Positions 54,239-61,969 of a DNA stretch of 64,000 nucleotides are shown piece after piece. A program made the translations under genes and the position numbers. How positions within the stretch are numbered: the first letter of the stretch is position 1; each line of letters begins with the position of its first letter. A model generated the notes under the pieces. It did no database searches. It was not told the origin of the DNA and saw only the letters and a list, made by a program, of their open reading frames with translations. This DNA is from Bacteroidales bacterium (GTDB lineage: Bacteria; Bacteroidota; Bacteroidia; Bacteroidales; Marinilabiliaceae): contig JAKSLH010000010.1 in assembly GCA_024401335.1 (NCBI GenBank), positions 27,000 to 90,999 of the forward strand, read 5' to 3'.

Positions 54239-57004
54239 CTAGAAATTGAAGTTCACGCCAAAAGAATAGAGACCGCCGATCTTGTCCATGTATACATACT
54301 CTTGCTGTTCGCTATTGAACAAGTTATGTGCATTGAAGAAGATCTCGAAATTATCAATAGGCTTATATCCGACCTTGAGATTGACAGTATATCTAGCTTT
54401 CAACTTCTCTGAGCCATAAGCAGTAAAGTAGGTACGACGACCGATTACATTACCGAAAGCAGAGATATTGATCTGGCTAACAGGCTTGTAAATCAATCCC
54501 AACATACCATAGATACTTGGAGTAGCCTTATTGAGGTGTCCATTTTTCATCTCAGGAGCAATATACTGAGCGTTACCGAGGTAGAAGCTATTAGTGCTAG
54601 GATCAGGGTGAACGCCAGCTGCCTGCATATACTCAGGAGTAGACATAAGAGCTCTTACCTGTACGCCTGCCTCAAGAGGAGAGATACCGGCCTCATTTGC
54701 CAAAGCTATAACGCGATTGTCATGATCTGCAAGTACTTGAGCTACATTCATGTATGACATTACGACCATATTCATCAAAGCATCTTCCTGATTATAGAGG
54801 TAATAGTTATCGAATATTGTACGTTGGAAGTTGACATTAAACTTTGCTATCAACTTTGATGATACAATCCAGTCGAGGTTGACACTAGCACCGATCTGAG
54901 TTGCTTCGAGAGGTAAGTTTGTAGTCTGGATAGTGGTTGCTGTATTAAACACATCCTCGAGAAGATACTTCATACCATTCAGTGGGTGCATGAAAGAGAG
55001 ACCCTGAACCTGAGACATGTCGTTGCCTGCTTGGACATACATATCATTCAAAGCTGACTCACGGTCGATAAGATACTGAGACAAACGGCTCTGAGTGAGA
55101 GTGAAGTTGGCCTCGCTAGCTGTATGAGCGCTATAATCAGACGACTTAGAATAGAAGAACTCGGCATCAACCAGCAAACGCTCAGTAGGGCGTGAACGCC
55201 AACCGAATTCAATGCCATCTAAGCTAACCAAGTCATATTCAGATCCCTTCATCATCATGAAGCGAGGAGCATTCATACCATATCGGTCATAGGTAAAGTC
55301 GGCATCCGAGTTCATCAGGTTAGCCGAGCGTGTAGAGCGGCCATATGAGACACGGAGGAAATTACGCAATCCGACCTCCTTACTGATAGCTGCCTGCCAA
55401 GAATGGTTTGCCTTATCTGGGTTATCAGTCTTATCGAGACGGTAAGCGCCGATGAAACGCCAGCCATCCACCTTATAATCGAGACGGAGAGATGGAGAGA
55501 AAGAGCTAAATGAAGCGTCATCCTTCAAAAGATTAGTGACTGCCACTTTTGCACCATCAGGAGCCACGACGCCGTAGCTGTCATAACCCATATCGAAATG
55601 AACGATACCAGATGGTGCGTAATTCTCAGTCAAGTATTTATTATAAGCGACTGCTGGTCGTATCGACAAATCGCCTATATTGATGTCATAGTCTACACCT
55701 GCGCGGAAATTCTTTGTTTTCACCTTATAGCCAGGCACACCCTTTGCCAGTTCAACTGGCCCCTGGTTGTAGCTCGCATTGAGATGTAAATCCTTGATAC
55801 CTGCGCTCAAATTGACATAAGAAGACTTTGATGCGCGACCACCTGTTGACCAAACCTGCTGTTCTGCGTCGGTTGTAATGACGTTTGAATTCTGATAACC
55901 TGCAGTAAGATCCAATCGAACCGCCTCGGCAGGAGTCAATGCGAGATAGAGGTTAGTGCCGTATGTCTCGCGCGACATATTAGGGTTAGAAAACATCTTC
56001 TCAGTATCATACTGATATGGAGATGCGTTATAATATGGATTTGGTATTCCCTGATTAGCCATATCCTGATTCAATCGCTTAATATTTCGCAACTCAGACA
56101 CAGACACCCAGTGGCCGATTTTAGACATAGGAGAATATGTATTATCAACTGAGTTGTACATATACAAGAGGTCGCTGGTATATAAGTGCTCTTCTGAATC
56201 ATTGTCAACTTTCTTATTTACACTGAAAGGAACAAAGATTTTATCAGTATTACGTTGGCGAGTCTGCATATTAAAAGTGAGGCCGAAAGCGAACTTATCG
56301 TTAAGAGCCTTACGCAAAGCGATATCAGCCATAGTCGAATTCTGGTTACCAGTCTGAATACTACCCTGAACCAAAGGAGACGAAGAAGTAGGCTTATCTG
56401 TGATGATATTGATAACACCCTGTACGGCATTCTGGCCATACAAAGCAGAAGATGCGCCACGCACCACCTCGATACGATCTACATCCTCAATAGAAACAGG
56501 GAGAGTCTCGAAGAATACGGCTCCTTGTACATAGTTTGTCACGTCACGGCCGTCGACCATCAGAAGCGTATTCTGGTTTTCTGCGTAAGAGAGACGCTGG
56601 CCATCAGGGACATTATTCAGGCCACGAATATATACATCGTATACGCCATTTGTCTTTTCCTGAACAACGACGCCAGGGATAAGACGGAAAGCCTCCTCGA
56701 TTGTAGAGACACCCCACGAGCGCATCTCGTCGCGAGTAATAACTGTAGTAGACAATGGAGACGTGAATGCGTTTTCCTCCTTCTTAGATGCGGAAGCAAC
56801 ATTCTTGTTCATGATCATAGCGAAGAGTTCGTCCACACTAGACACTCCGAGAGTCTCAACTGCTGCCATGAGGTCTTCCAAAGGAAGTTCTGAGAGCTGC
56901 TCAATTGACATGCTAAGGATCTGCTCCTTTGAGTATTTACCCTGTGCAGCTGCCTCGCTGAGCATAAATACGCAGGTCAGCACTAAAAGCATTAATTTTT
57001 TCAT
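54239..57004 (-). CDS. TonB-dependent outer-membrane receptor (not SusC type)
   Basis: The 921-aa protein has a signal peptide (MKKLMLLVLTCVFMLSEA), an N-terminal helical segment with repeated SIEQLSELPLEDL pattern and NVASASKKEE, a plug domain (about 85-205, with IRGLNNVPDG and GASSALYGQNAVQGVINI) and a beta-barrel ending in the aromatic FGVNFNF, typical of outer-membrane insertion. No carboxypeptidase-like domain precedes the plug and no SusD gene is adjacent, so a siderophore, cobalamin or metal-ion substrate is more likely than a glycan. Regulation is not visible. Confidence 0.9.
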   Translation of the reverse strand: MKKLMLLVLTCVFMLSEAAAQGKYSKEQILSMSIEQLSELPLEDLMAAVETLGVSSVDELFAMIMNKNVASASKKEENAFTSPLSTTVITRDEMRSWGVSTIEEAFRLIPGVVVQEKTNGVYDVYIRGLNNVPDGQRLSYAENQNTLLMVDGRDVTNYVQGAVFFETLPVSIEDVDRIEVVRGASSALYGQNAVQGVINIITDKPTSSSPLVQGSIQTGNQNSTMADIALRKALNDKFAFGLTFNMQTRQRNTDKIFVPFSVNKKVDNDSEEHLYTSDLLYMYNSVDNTYSPMSKIGHWVSVSELRNIKRLNQDMANQGIPNPYYNASPYQYDTEKMFSNPNMSRETYGTNLYLALTPAEAVRLDLTAGYQNSNVITTDAEQQVWSTGGRASKSSYVNLSAGIKDLHLNASYNQGPVELAKGVPGYKVKTKNFRAGVDYDINIGDLSIRPAVAYNKYLTENYAPSGIVHFDMGYDSYGVVAPDGAKVAVTNLLKDDASFSSFSPSLRLDYKVDGWRFIGAYRLDKTDNPDKANHSWQAAISKEVGLRNFLRVSYGRSTRSANLMNSDADFTYDRYGMNAPRFMMMKGSEYDLVSLDGIEFGWRSRPTERLLVDAEFFYSKSSDYSAHTASEANFTLTQSRLSQYLIDRESALNDMYVQAGNDMSQVQGLSFMHPLNGMKYLLEDVFNTATTIQTTNLPLEATQIGASVNLDWIVSSKLIAKFNVNFQRTIFDNYYLYNQEDALMNMVVMSYMNVAQVLADHDNRVIALANEAGISPLEAGVQVRALMSTPEYMQAAGVHPDPSTNSFYLGNAQYIAPEMKNGHLNKATPSIYGMLGLIYKPVSQINISAFGNVIGRRTYFTAYGSEKLKARYTVNLKVGYKPIDNFEIFFNAHNLFNSEQQEYVYMDKIGGLYSFGVNFNF

Positions 57005-57042
57005 GTGATAGAGTTTTGAAGATTAGTAGTTGATTATTGGCG

Positions 57043-57050
57043 CAAATATC
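57043..57050 (-). promoter_or_regulatory. possible -7 box (GATATTTG) for the TonB-dependent receptor
   Basis: GATATTTG on the minus strand differs at one position from TAnnTTTG, 39 bases before the ATG. Confidence 0.4.
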
Positions 57051-57420
57051 TGCAATGGTTTTGTAGACAAGAAGAAGCTTATCGCCCTTCTGCTCTATTT
57101 CTACACATAAACGAACAAAAAAGTTTCAAATTTAAGAATCATAAAATCAGGAATAAATACTAATTAATGCATGGATGATTTATGAAGGATCTTTTGAACG
57201 CTGCCGTAATAGCACGAATCAATGTGAATAGGACGAATCTGACGAATGACGTTTTTTTGTTTTGGGATATTTTGAACAGATTGCTAAGTTGATGAGGGGG
57301 ACAGAAGATCGTAGATATTGATATATAGAAATTTAGGAACGAGTATAGCCATAATTTCTAAATGGGAAATGGACACAAATCAATCCATTCAGTTCCTTTT
57401 TTTTGAACATTTACTAAAAA
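57051..57420. other. intergenic region without genes
   Basis: No coding-like frame is seen. The part near 57360-57400 contains short repeats of GGAA/GGAC and their inverse (GTTCC), related to the conserved element at 57421. Confidence 0.5.
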
Positions 57421-57438
57421 GGAATAAAATGGAACAAA
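57417..57438 (+). promoter_or_regulatory. conserved element copy A upstream of the OmpA/TerB cluster
   Basis: AAAA followed by GGAATAAAATGGAACAAA, which recurs as AAAA-GGAATGAAATGGAACAAA at 63726-63747. In both places it lies 37-38 bases upstream of the -7 box, over the -33 region, so an operator or activator site is likely. Confidence 0.6.
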
Positions 57439-57458
57439 ATGTCTAAAAAATTTGTTAA

Positions 57459-57466
57459 TATATTTG
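57459..57466 (+). promoter_or_regulatory. -7 box (TATATTTG) of the OmpA/TerB cluster
   Basis: TATATTTG matches TAnnTTTG; transcription from about 57473 would give a 100-base leader ahead of the ATG at 57574. Confidence 0.65.
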
Positions 57467-57573
57467 TATCAGCAACACAGGAGAAGAAGAGGCTGTGAAA
57501 ACGATTACGCGAGTAGCAAGCTGAAACTTACATATTAGTAGAGATATAAATTATTTAACACTAACTAAAAGAG

Positions 57574-58554
57574 ATGGCAGAGGTTATTGGGAAAGTCCGC
57601 GTACACGGCAAGGCACAGAACCGAACAGTACTAGGCATAGTAAATGCGTATCTTGTGATGTATCCTCAGACGACAGCAGAGGATATCACGAAGGCATTTC
57701 CGCTTCAGTTGGCTAAGAAATATTCAAAGCTCGCAGAGAAGCAGCAGGCTGGTGATTCATACTGGAAATATGGTCTTTTTCATGAAATAATAAATAAGGG
57801 AGGCAAGCGTGTCTGGGCTCACAATGACGAAGAGGTAACAGCAAACTCATTCCTCTTTGAGCAGGAAGATGAGACCATACACACGGCAGATGGCAAGGAA
57901 CTTGCGATGGAATCGGCATGGCCAGAGGATGCATTCAATGAGATGATAGCCTGGGCAAAGCAGTATGGCATAGAGGTAGCCAGCTTTGAAAAGGCAGAAG
58001 GCGGTGCAGTGAAAGGCGGATTCCGCTTGGAATATCTCAATGGATATGTGCCACCTGTAGCAGAGAAGAAGTCGAACAAAGGATTGATAATAGCAATCGT
58101 AGCACTTCTTTTGTTGGGCATAGGACTCTTGCTATGGTCGCTCTTGGGCAGCAAGAAAGAGGTTGTAGTAGAGAAGGAAGTTGTGGTGCACGACACAGTA
58201 GTTGTTGAGGTCATCAAAGAGATAAAGAACATAGAGAAGAACTTCAACGCAGCAAAGTTTGTGCAGGGCAAGGCAGACTTGACCGAAGAGACCAAGTTTG
58301 TGCTCCACGACCTTGAGACATTGCTGAAGCAGAATCCACAGTTGAAGCTCAAGCTCGTTGGCCACACATCGTCAGAGGGAGATGCTAAGTTTAATCAGAA
58401 GCTCTCTGAGTCACGTGCAAAGGCCGCAGTAGATTTCCTTATTTCGCGAGGAGTGGAAGCAGACCGCTTGCAGTATGAAGGCAAGGGAAGCTCGGAGCAG
58501 ATAAGCGACAATCAGGAAGAGAACCGAAGAACAGAGTTCGTTGTAATCGAATAA
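57574..58554 (+). CDS. inner-membrane protein: unknown cytosolic domain fused to OmpA domain
   Basis: The 326-aa protein has an N-terminal domain (about 1-155) without signal peptide, starting with a helical VLGIVNAYLVMYPQTTAEDITKAFP segment and ending with FEQEDETIHTADGKELAME and AWAKQYGIEVASF; this pattern looks like a small sensory or winged-helix-like domain seen in several Bacteroidetes proteins, but I cannot name it. A transmembrane helix lies at 170-191, then a Val-rich spacer, and an OmpA peptidoglycan-binding domain at 225-326. In the latter GHTD is GHTSSEG, so the usual Asp is Ser266, while Arg281 in SESRAKAA is kept. It leads the six-gene cluster. Confidence 0.75.
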   Translation: MAEVIGKVRVHGKAQNRTVLGIVNAYLVMYPQTTAEDITKAFPLQLAKKYSKLAEKQQAGDSYWKYGLFHEIINKGGKRVWAHNDEEVTANSFLFEQEDETIHTADGKELAMESAWPEDAFNEMIAWAKQYGIEVASFEKAEGGAVKGGFRLEYLNGYVPPVAEKKSNKGLIIAIVALLLLGIGLLLWSLLGSKKEVVVEKEVVVHDTVVVEVIKEIKNIEKNFNAAKFVQGKADLTEETKFVLHDLETLLKQNPQLKLKLVGHTSSEGDAKFNQKLSESRAKAAVDFLISRGVEADRLQYEGKGSSEQISDNQEENRRTEFVVIE

Positions 58555-58590
58555 TCAATCAGAAAAAAGTATTCGCAAGTAGGATAGAGA

Positions 58591-58606
58591 ATGCCTGAAA
58601 AGGCAT
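58591..58606 (+). promoter_or_regulatory. intercistronic hairpin
   Basis: ATGCCT and AGGCAT form a perfect 6-bp stem around a GAAA tetraloop, between the OmpA-fusion gene and the small basic gene. There is no T tract, so RNA processing or stability is more likely than termination. Confidence 0.45.
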
Positions 58607-58646
58607 CCTCGGACCTGCCGCATGTTAAATCAAAATAAAAAGAAAT

Positions 58647-58781
58647 ATGGCAGTTAAAAAGACAGCATCGGGCAAGGTGGACAAGCGCACCAAGGAAGGC
58701 AAGGAGATTGCAGCACGCATGGCAAAGGCACGTGCAGAGAAGAACAGCCTAAAGAACCGCTTGAAGAGATTATTTTCATAA
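58647..58781 (+). CDS. 44-aa strongly basic peptide
   Basis: A short frame with ATG at 58647 and TAA at 58779-58781: opens MAVKKTASGKVDKRTKEG and ends LKNRLKRLFS. About 15 of 44 residues are Lys or Arg and the middle is likely an amphipathic helix. It has no signal peptide. It resembles short histone-H1-like or ribosome-associated peptides by composition. It fits tightly between two cluster genes (15 bases to the next), which is the main reason to believe it is translated. No homologue is recognised. Confidence 0.55.
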   Translation: MAVKKTASGKVDKRTKEGKEIAARMAKARAEKNSLKNRLKRLFS

Positions 58782-58796
58782 CCATTAAATCGAAGA

Positions 58797-59210
58797 ATGA
58801 TGAAGACAAACGTAAAAGATATAGCTGCAATATTAGCTACAGCCATTTATGCAGACGGCGTATTTGACGAGGCGGAAGAGATAGCGCTCGGCGAGATTCA
58901 GGAAGCTCTCGAACTCAATAAGGATGAGTTTGAGGCAGCGATGAACGAAGCCATTGAAAACGTGGACAAGCTAGATGAAGAGGCAGCAACGGAATTCCTG
59001 CAGAATGCGGCCGCAGCAGTGGCTGACGACGAAATAGGTCCGATGTTTGAGGCAGCACTTCAGCTTGTGCTTGCAGACGGAATAATCAAGAGAGATGAAG
59101 TAGCGACCCTGCTCGTTATCTCAGACGCTCTTGGAATTGAGGATGCAGACGCAGTGTTGCTTATAGCAGACTTCGTAAAGGAAGAGGCAGACGTGACAGT
59201 TGAAATCTAA
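58797..59210 (+). CDS. TerB-like protein with two copies of the motif
   Basis: The 137-aa acidic helical protein shows the TerB pattern twice: YADGVFDEAEEIALGEIQ (residues 18-35) and LADGIIKRDEVATLLVIS (near 90-107), each an (A)DG-x(5)-E turn that binds divalent metal in known TerB. Two ATGs lie three bases apart at the start. TerB domains occur in tellurite and phage-resistance-like stress systems at the membrane. Here it follows the basic peptide by 15 bases and precedes the paralogue series. Confidence 0.72.
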   Translation: MMKTNVKDIAAILATAIYADGVFDEAEEIALGEIQEALELNKDEFEAAMNEAIENVDKLDEEAATEFLQNAAAAVADDEIGPMFEAALQLVLADGIIKRDEVATLLVISDALGIEDADAVLLIADFVKEEADVTVEI

Positions 59211-59226
59211 CAAACACTCTACGACT

Positions 59227-59805
59227 ATGGCAGCAAGAGTTATTAAGAAATCCACATCAAAAACGACCACGAGCTCAAAACTCAAGCTCACTCGTAAGCC
59301 TGCTACTATGGCACGTGTGGTATCGAAGGCAAAAGCAGCGCCAGCCGCAAAGCCTGCACACAAGATAGTAAGAGTCGAAAATCCTAATGGCATAACAGTC
59401 AACGGAAACAAGATAATGAAGACACTTCAGAGAGAGTTTTCGAAGAAGTTTAATTATCTGACATTATGCTTCATTGTTGACGCAGATCGTGAGAAATGCG
59501 TTAACGTAAGAGGCATAGACACAAACAAGCGATTGTCGGAAGTAAGAAAGAAAATGTCAACAGCAGAGATTTCTATTCATGGCAGAGTCAAGGTATCAAA
59601 CATCGAAAATTACTTCTGGAAAGAGCTTGGCATTGCCTGTCAGATAGGAATATGTAACTACAACGGACATTCACACTATTTCCCTATAGGTAGTTCGTTT
59701 AACGGCATGACACTGAGCCAGGCAAATGAGCAGGCAAAATCATGGGGATGCAAAACTGTTGGAGCAACAGAACTGGACCAAATATGTAAAGGAAATATAT
59801 TCTAA
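59227..59805 (+). CDS. unknown protein, paralogue 1 of a three-member family with basic tail
   Basis: The ATG at 59227 is chosen; an upstream TTG at 59200 would overlap the TerB gene. The 192-aa product has a Lys/Thr/Ala-rich basic N-terminus (about 50 residues) and then the shared domain: NGNKIMKTLQREFSKKF, then LSEVRKKMSTAEISIHGRVKVSN and KELGIACQIGI. The same layout (GNK-x-LQxEF ... V-NFE-x-EFGIKVQVA) occurs in the next two genes. It ends with a 25-residue extension not found in the others. No fold or function is recognised. Confidence 0.65.
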   Translation: MAARVIKKSTSKTTTSSKLKLTRKPATMARVVSKAKAAPAAKPAHKIVRVENPNGITVNGNKIMKTLQREFSKKFNYLTLCFIVDADREKCVNVRGIDTNKRLSEVRKKMSTAEISIHGRVKVSNIENYFWKELGIACQIGICNYNGHSHYFPIGSSFNGMTLSQANEQAKSWGCKTVGATELDQICKGNIF

Positions 59806-59819
59806 AAAAAATAAAGATT

Positions 59820-60131
59820 ATGGCAGAATTAAGCATTTCTCCAGCAATGCAGGTAGCAAAGCTGCAGAAGGATTTCAAAAGAGCATACGGTGCTTCACTA
59901 AGAGTGTACAAGGGCCAGCATTTTGCAGACAAGACAATGAGACTTTGCGAACTCTCGGAGTCGGCAAAGGGCACTATGATCTGCAAGCGAGGCCTGACAG
60001 TTGAGGCATTCGAGAAGGCATTTGTAGAGAAGTTTGGCGTAAAGGTGCAAGTGGCTACACCAGACAACTCGGCTCTCTCAAAGAACACCGATTCGCTCGT
60101 GGCTGCTGGCAAGGTGGCTCAGAAAGCATAA
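59820..60131 (+). CDS. unknown small protein, paralogue 2
   Basis: The 103-aa protein contains KLQKDFKRAYGASLRVYKG, FADKTMRLCELSESAKG and VEAFEKAFVEKFGVKVQVATPD, aligned with paralogues 1 and 3. It is cytosolic by appearance (no signal peptide). It begins 15 bases after paralogue 1. Confidence 0.65.
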   Translation: MAELSISPAMQVAKLQKDFKRAYGASLRVYKGQHFADKTMRLCELSESAKGTMICKRGLTVEAFEKAFVEKFGVKVQVATPDNSALSKNTDSLVAAGKVAQKA

Positions 60132-60134
60132 CGC

Positions 60135-60217
60135 AATAACGCAATAACACAATAACAAACAAAAATATTAACCAGAACGAGTCGGAAAAAAAGACGAGTT
60201 CACAAAACATTACAACT
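60135..60217 (+). repeat. short direct repeats between paralogues 2 and 3
   Basis: Several copies of an 8-9 base unit (CGCAATAA / ACAATAAC) and a direct ACGAGT repeat fill the gap between the two genes. No coding frame. Confidence 0.4.
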
Positions 60218-60526
60218 ATGGCAGATATTTCATTCACAGGCAACAAGAAGGTAAAGAGCATCCAGAAGGAATTTAAGGAGGCTTACGGCGCAACACTCCG
60301 CATCTACAACGGTGCCCGCTTTGCAGATCCAGACGCAACACTTGCATCACTTCGTGCAGAAGGCAAGAAGGGCGGTGAAGTGAAGATCAACGGCAACAAG
60401 AAGGTTGGTAACTTCGAGAAGGAAGTACTTGACGAGTTCGGCATCAAGGTACAGGTAGCTAAGCCAGACGACAGCGGCTTGTCAAGCAACGACATCACAA
60501 TCTCTGCTGCTGGCAAGGAGAAGTAA
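60218..60526 (+). CDS. unknown small protein, paralogue 3
   Basis: The 102-aa protein carries the family pattern most clearly: GNKKVKSIQKEFKEAYGATL, FADPDATLASLRAEGKKGG, KKVGNFEKEVLDEFGIKVQ and the ending SSNDITISAAGK. It is the last gene before the terminator. By eye it is closest to paralogue 2. Confidence 0.65.
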   Translation: MADISFTGNKKVKSIQKEFKEAYGATLRIYNGARFADPDATLASLRAEGKKGGEVKINGNKKVGNFEKEVLDEFGIKVQVAKPDDSGLSSNDITISAAGKEK

Positions 60527-60552
60527 GAGAAAGAAACAACTCATTAGCATGA

Positions 60553-60592
60553 TGAGGGTATAACATGAGGTTATGTCCTCACCGTTTTTTAT
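60553..60592 (+). terminator. strong Rho-independent terminator of the six-gene cluster
   Basis: TGAGGGTATAAC and GTTATGTCCTCA pair over 12 bp with two wobbles and a 5-base loop, followed by CCG and TTTTTT. It separates the cluster from the TerB-like fragment. Confidence 0.88.
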
Positions 60593-60606
60593 TACAGAAT
60601 TGGAAT

Positions 60607-60898
60607 ATGGAGCACATAACGGAAGAAGAAAAGGATTTGGCTTTTTGGGGTAGTTTCCGAATAGTATTTGCTGATGGCAAAGTAACCCCCAAAAGAGCTT
60701 CAGCGTCTTCATGCTTATTGTGACTTGTTCGGATGGGAGGCTGCTTATGCGACATTGAAGTTCCTTCAATTGTCGAAGAAAGTTGACAATCTCAAGATTG
60801 AAGGACTTGATTTTAGCTATAAACAAGAGTGGTTTTTGTGTCACTCTTTTTTTGATTTTATTATAAAATGGTTAGTAAGGAAAATAGAGTTTTCGTAG
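60607..60898 (+). pseudogene. frame-disrupted TerB-like gene
   Basis: From ATG 60607 the frame reads MEHITEEEKDLAFWGSFRIV and FADGKVTPK, then leaves TerB-like sequence at the run CCCCC-AAAA (60686-60694). Skipping one base there restores ELQRLHAYCDLFGWE and a further 60 residues to TAG at 60896-60898, giving a ~96-aa TerB-like protein. The ADGKVTPKEL core is a typical TerB turn. A one-base insertion, a base-call error in the homopolymer, or +1 ribosomal slippage are all possible. Its end overlaps the nuclease start by 31 bases. Confidence 0.65.
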
Positions 60899-61818
60899 AT
60901 TTTAAACTCGACTATATGGCACGATTCTTTCAGAAGATATGCCATAAGAAGTTTGAGTCGTATGTAATTCAGCGTATTTGGCACAGGTTAAACGATGACC
61001 GTGTGCAGTTTGTTTTTCAACAGGAAGTAGTCCGAGATAATGGCATCGCATTGCTTGATCTATATTTGCCACAGGTGCAAATGTCGATTGAAGTGAATGA
61101 GGCATATCACGAAGATTATGAACAGACACTACGTGACGAAGCGCGCAATACTGAGGTAATGCAAAAGATTGGTGTCAAGCCCATGGTGGTAAGATGCGCG
61201 CAGAAGATAGAGGATGTGCATGCACAGATAGAAACTGTTGTCGAAGAGATAAAGCATAGAGTTTGTCAACTTGAAAAAGAACATTCATTTATAGCTTGGA
61301 CAGGCGACGAAGAAATGAAACCTAAACACTATCAAGATGTTGGATACTTAGAAGCAAGACCTTACAATGGTTATGTAAAGACCATCGACGATGCCTTTGC
61401 GATTTTTGAAGCCAAGGCTAAGCATAAGGGTTTCCTGCGTGTGGGTGGGGCCGATATACCAAATCGAAAAGGATGGATAGTTTGGTGTCCAAATTCTGAC
61501 AATGGTAAATGGCATAATGTGATGTCAGAAGACGGAAGTGTGATACTTGAGTATCCAAAGGCTGAACGTGGAACGAAAAGTTCCGATGGCGATATGCCGC
61601 AGGTTGATCATCAAGCGGCTATCGATCATCTAAAAGATCATAAGACAAAACAACAGACAAGAGTGACATTCTTCAAGGAAAAGGACGCACTTGGTTTTAA
61701 CTTTTATCGTTTTGTTGGAGTATTTAAACTTGACGAGAAAAAGAGTGATGCTGCAGGGCATTGTATTTGGACCAAAATAAGCGATAGATATGATTTGAAG
61801 AAGGGTGAGATAAAATAA
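60868..61818 (+). CDS. probable modification-dependent restriction nuclease (AbaSI/PvuRts1I-like)
   Basis: The 316-aa protein has two parts. The N-terminal ~130 residues carry FESYVIQRIWHRLND, VFQQEVV and LLDLYLPQVQMSIEVNEAYH: Asp64, Glu75 and Asn77/Glu78 fit a PD-(D/E)xK-type active site, and the whole stretch resembles the nuclease domain of AbaSI and PvuRts1I. The C-terminal ~150 residues (TRVTFFKEKDALGFNFYRFVGVFKLD) look like their SRA-like reader of modified cytosine. Known members cut DNA with 5-hydroxymethyl- or glucosylated cytosine, as in T-even phages. The assignment rests on remembered family pattern, not a search. No methylase is adjacent, as expected for a type IV enzyme. Confidence 0.6.
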   Translation: MVSKENRVFVDFKLDYMARFFQKICHKKFESYVIQRIWHRLNDDRVQFVFQQEVVRDNGIALLDLYLPQVQMSIEVNEAYHEDYEQTLRDEARNTEVMQKIGVKPMVVRCAQKIEDVHAQIETVVEEIKHRVCQLEKEHSFIAWTGDEEMKPKHYQDVGYLEARPYNGYVKTIDDAFAIFEAKAKHKGFLRVGGADIPNRKGWIVWCPNSDNGKWHNVMSEDGSVILEYPKAERGTKSSDGDMPQVDHQAAIDHLKDHKTKQQTRVTFFKEKDALGFNFYRFVGVFKLDEKKSDAAGHCIWTKISDRYDLKKGEIK

Positions 61819-61897
61819 CATCTGTACAAGATAATAGTCTATTAAATAATTCGATGTAGGACAAGTCTATAAATTCTGATATAATTATATAACATAG

Positions 61898-61929
61898 TAG
61901 GCTGATACTCCGAGAGAAGTGTCAGCCTA
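61898..61929. terminator. hairpin between convergent nuclease and ATPase genes
   Basis: TAGGCTGATACT and AGTGTCAGCCTA form a 12-bp stem with one wobble and an 8-base loop. T tracts are missing, so it may be a weak terminator or a boundary structure. Confidence 0.5.
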
Positions 61930-61969
61930 TTACTATGAATGAAGCAATTAATTGTTATTTCGGCCTTTA

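Noticed and set aside
57051-57420. Hidden small gene upstream of the OmpA/TerB cluster
   Set aside because: No frame of more than about 40 codons with plausible start and composition was seen.
60607-60724. Short 39-aa gene in frame 0 ending at TGA
   Set aside because: The sequence beyond the C-A run continues as TerB-like in the +1 frame, so this is the front part of a disrupted gene and not a separate small gene.
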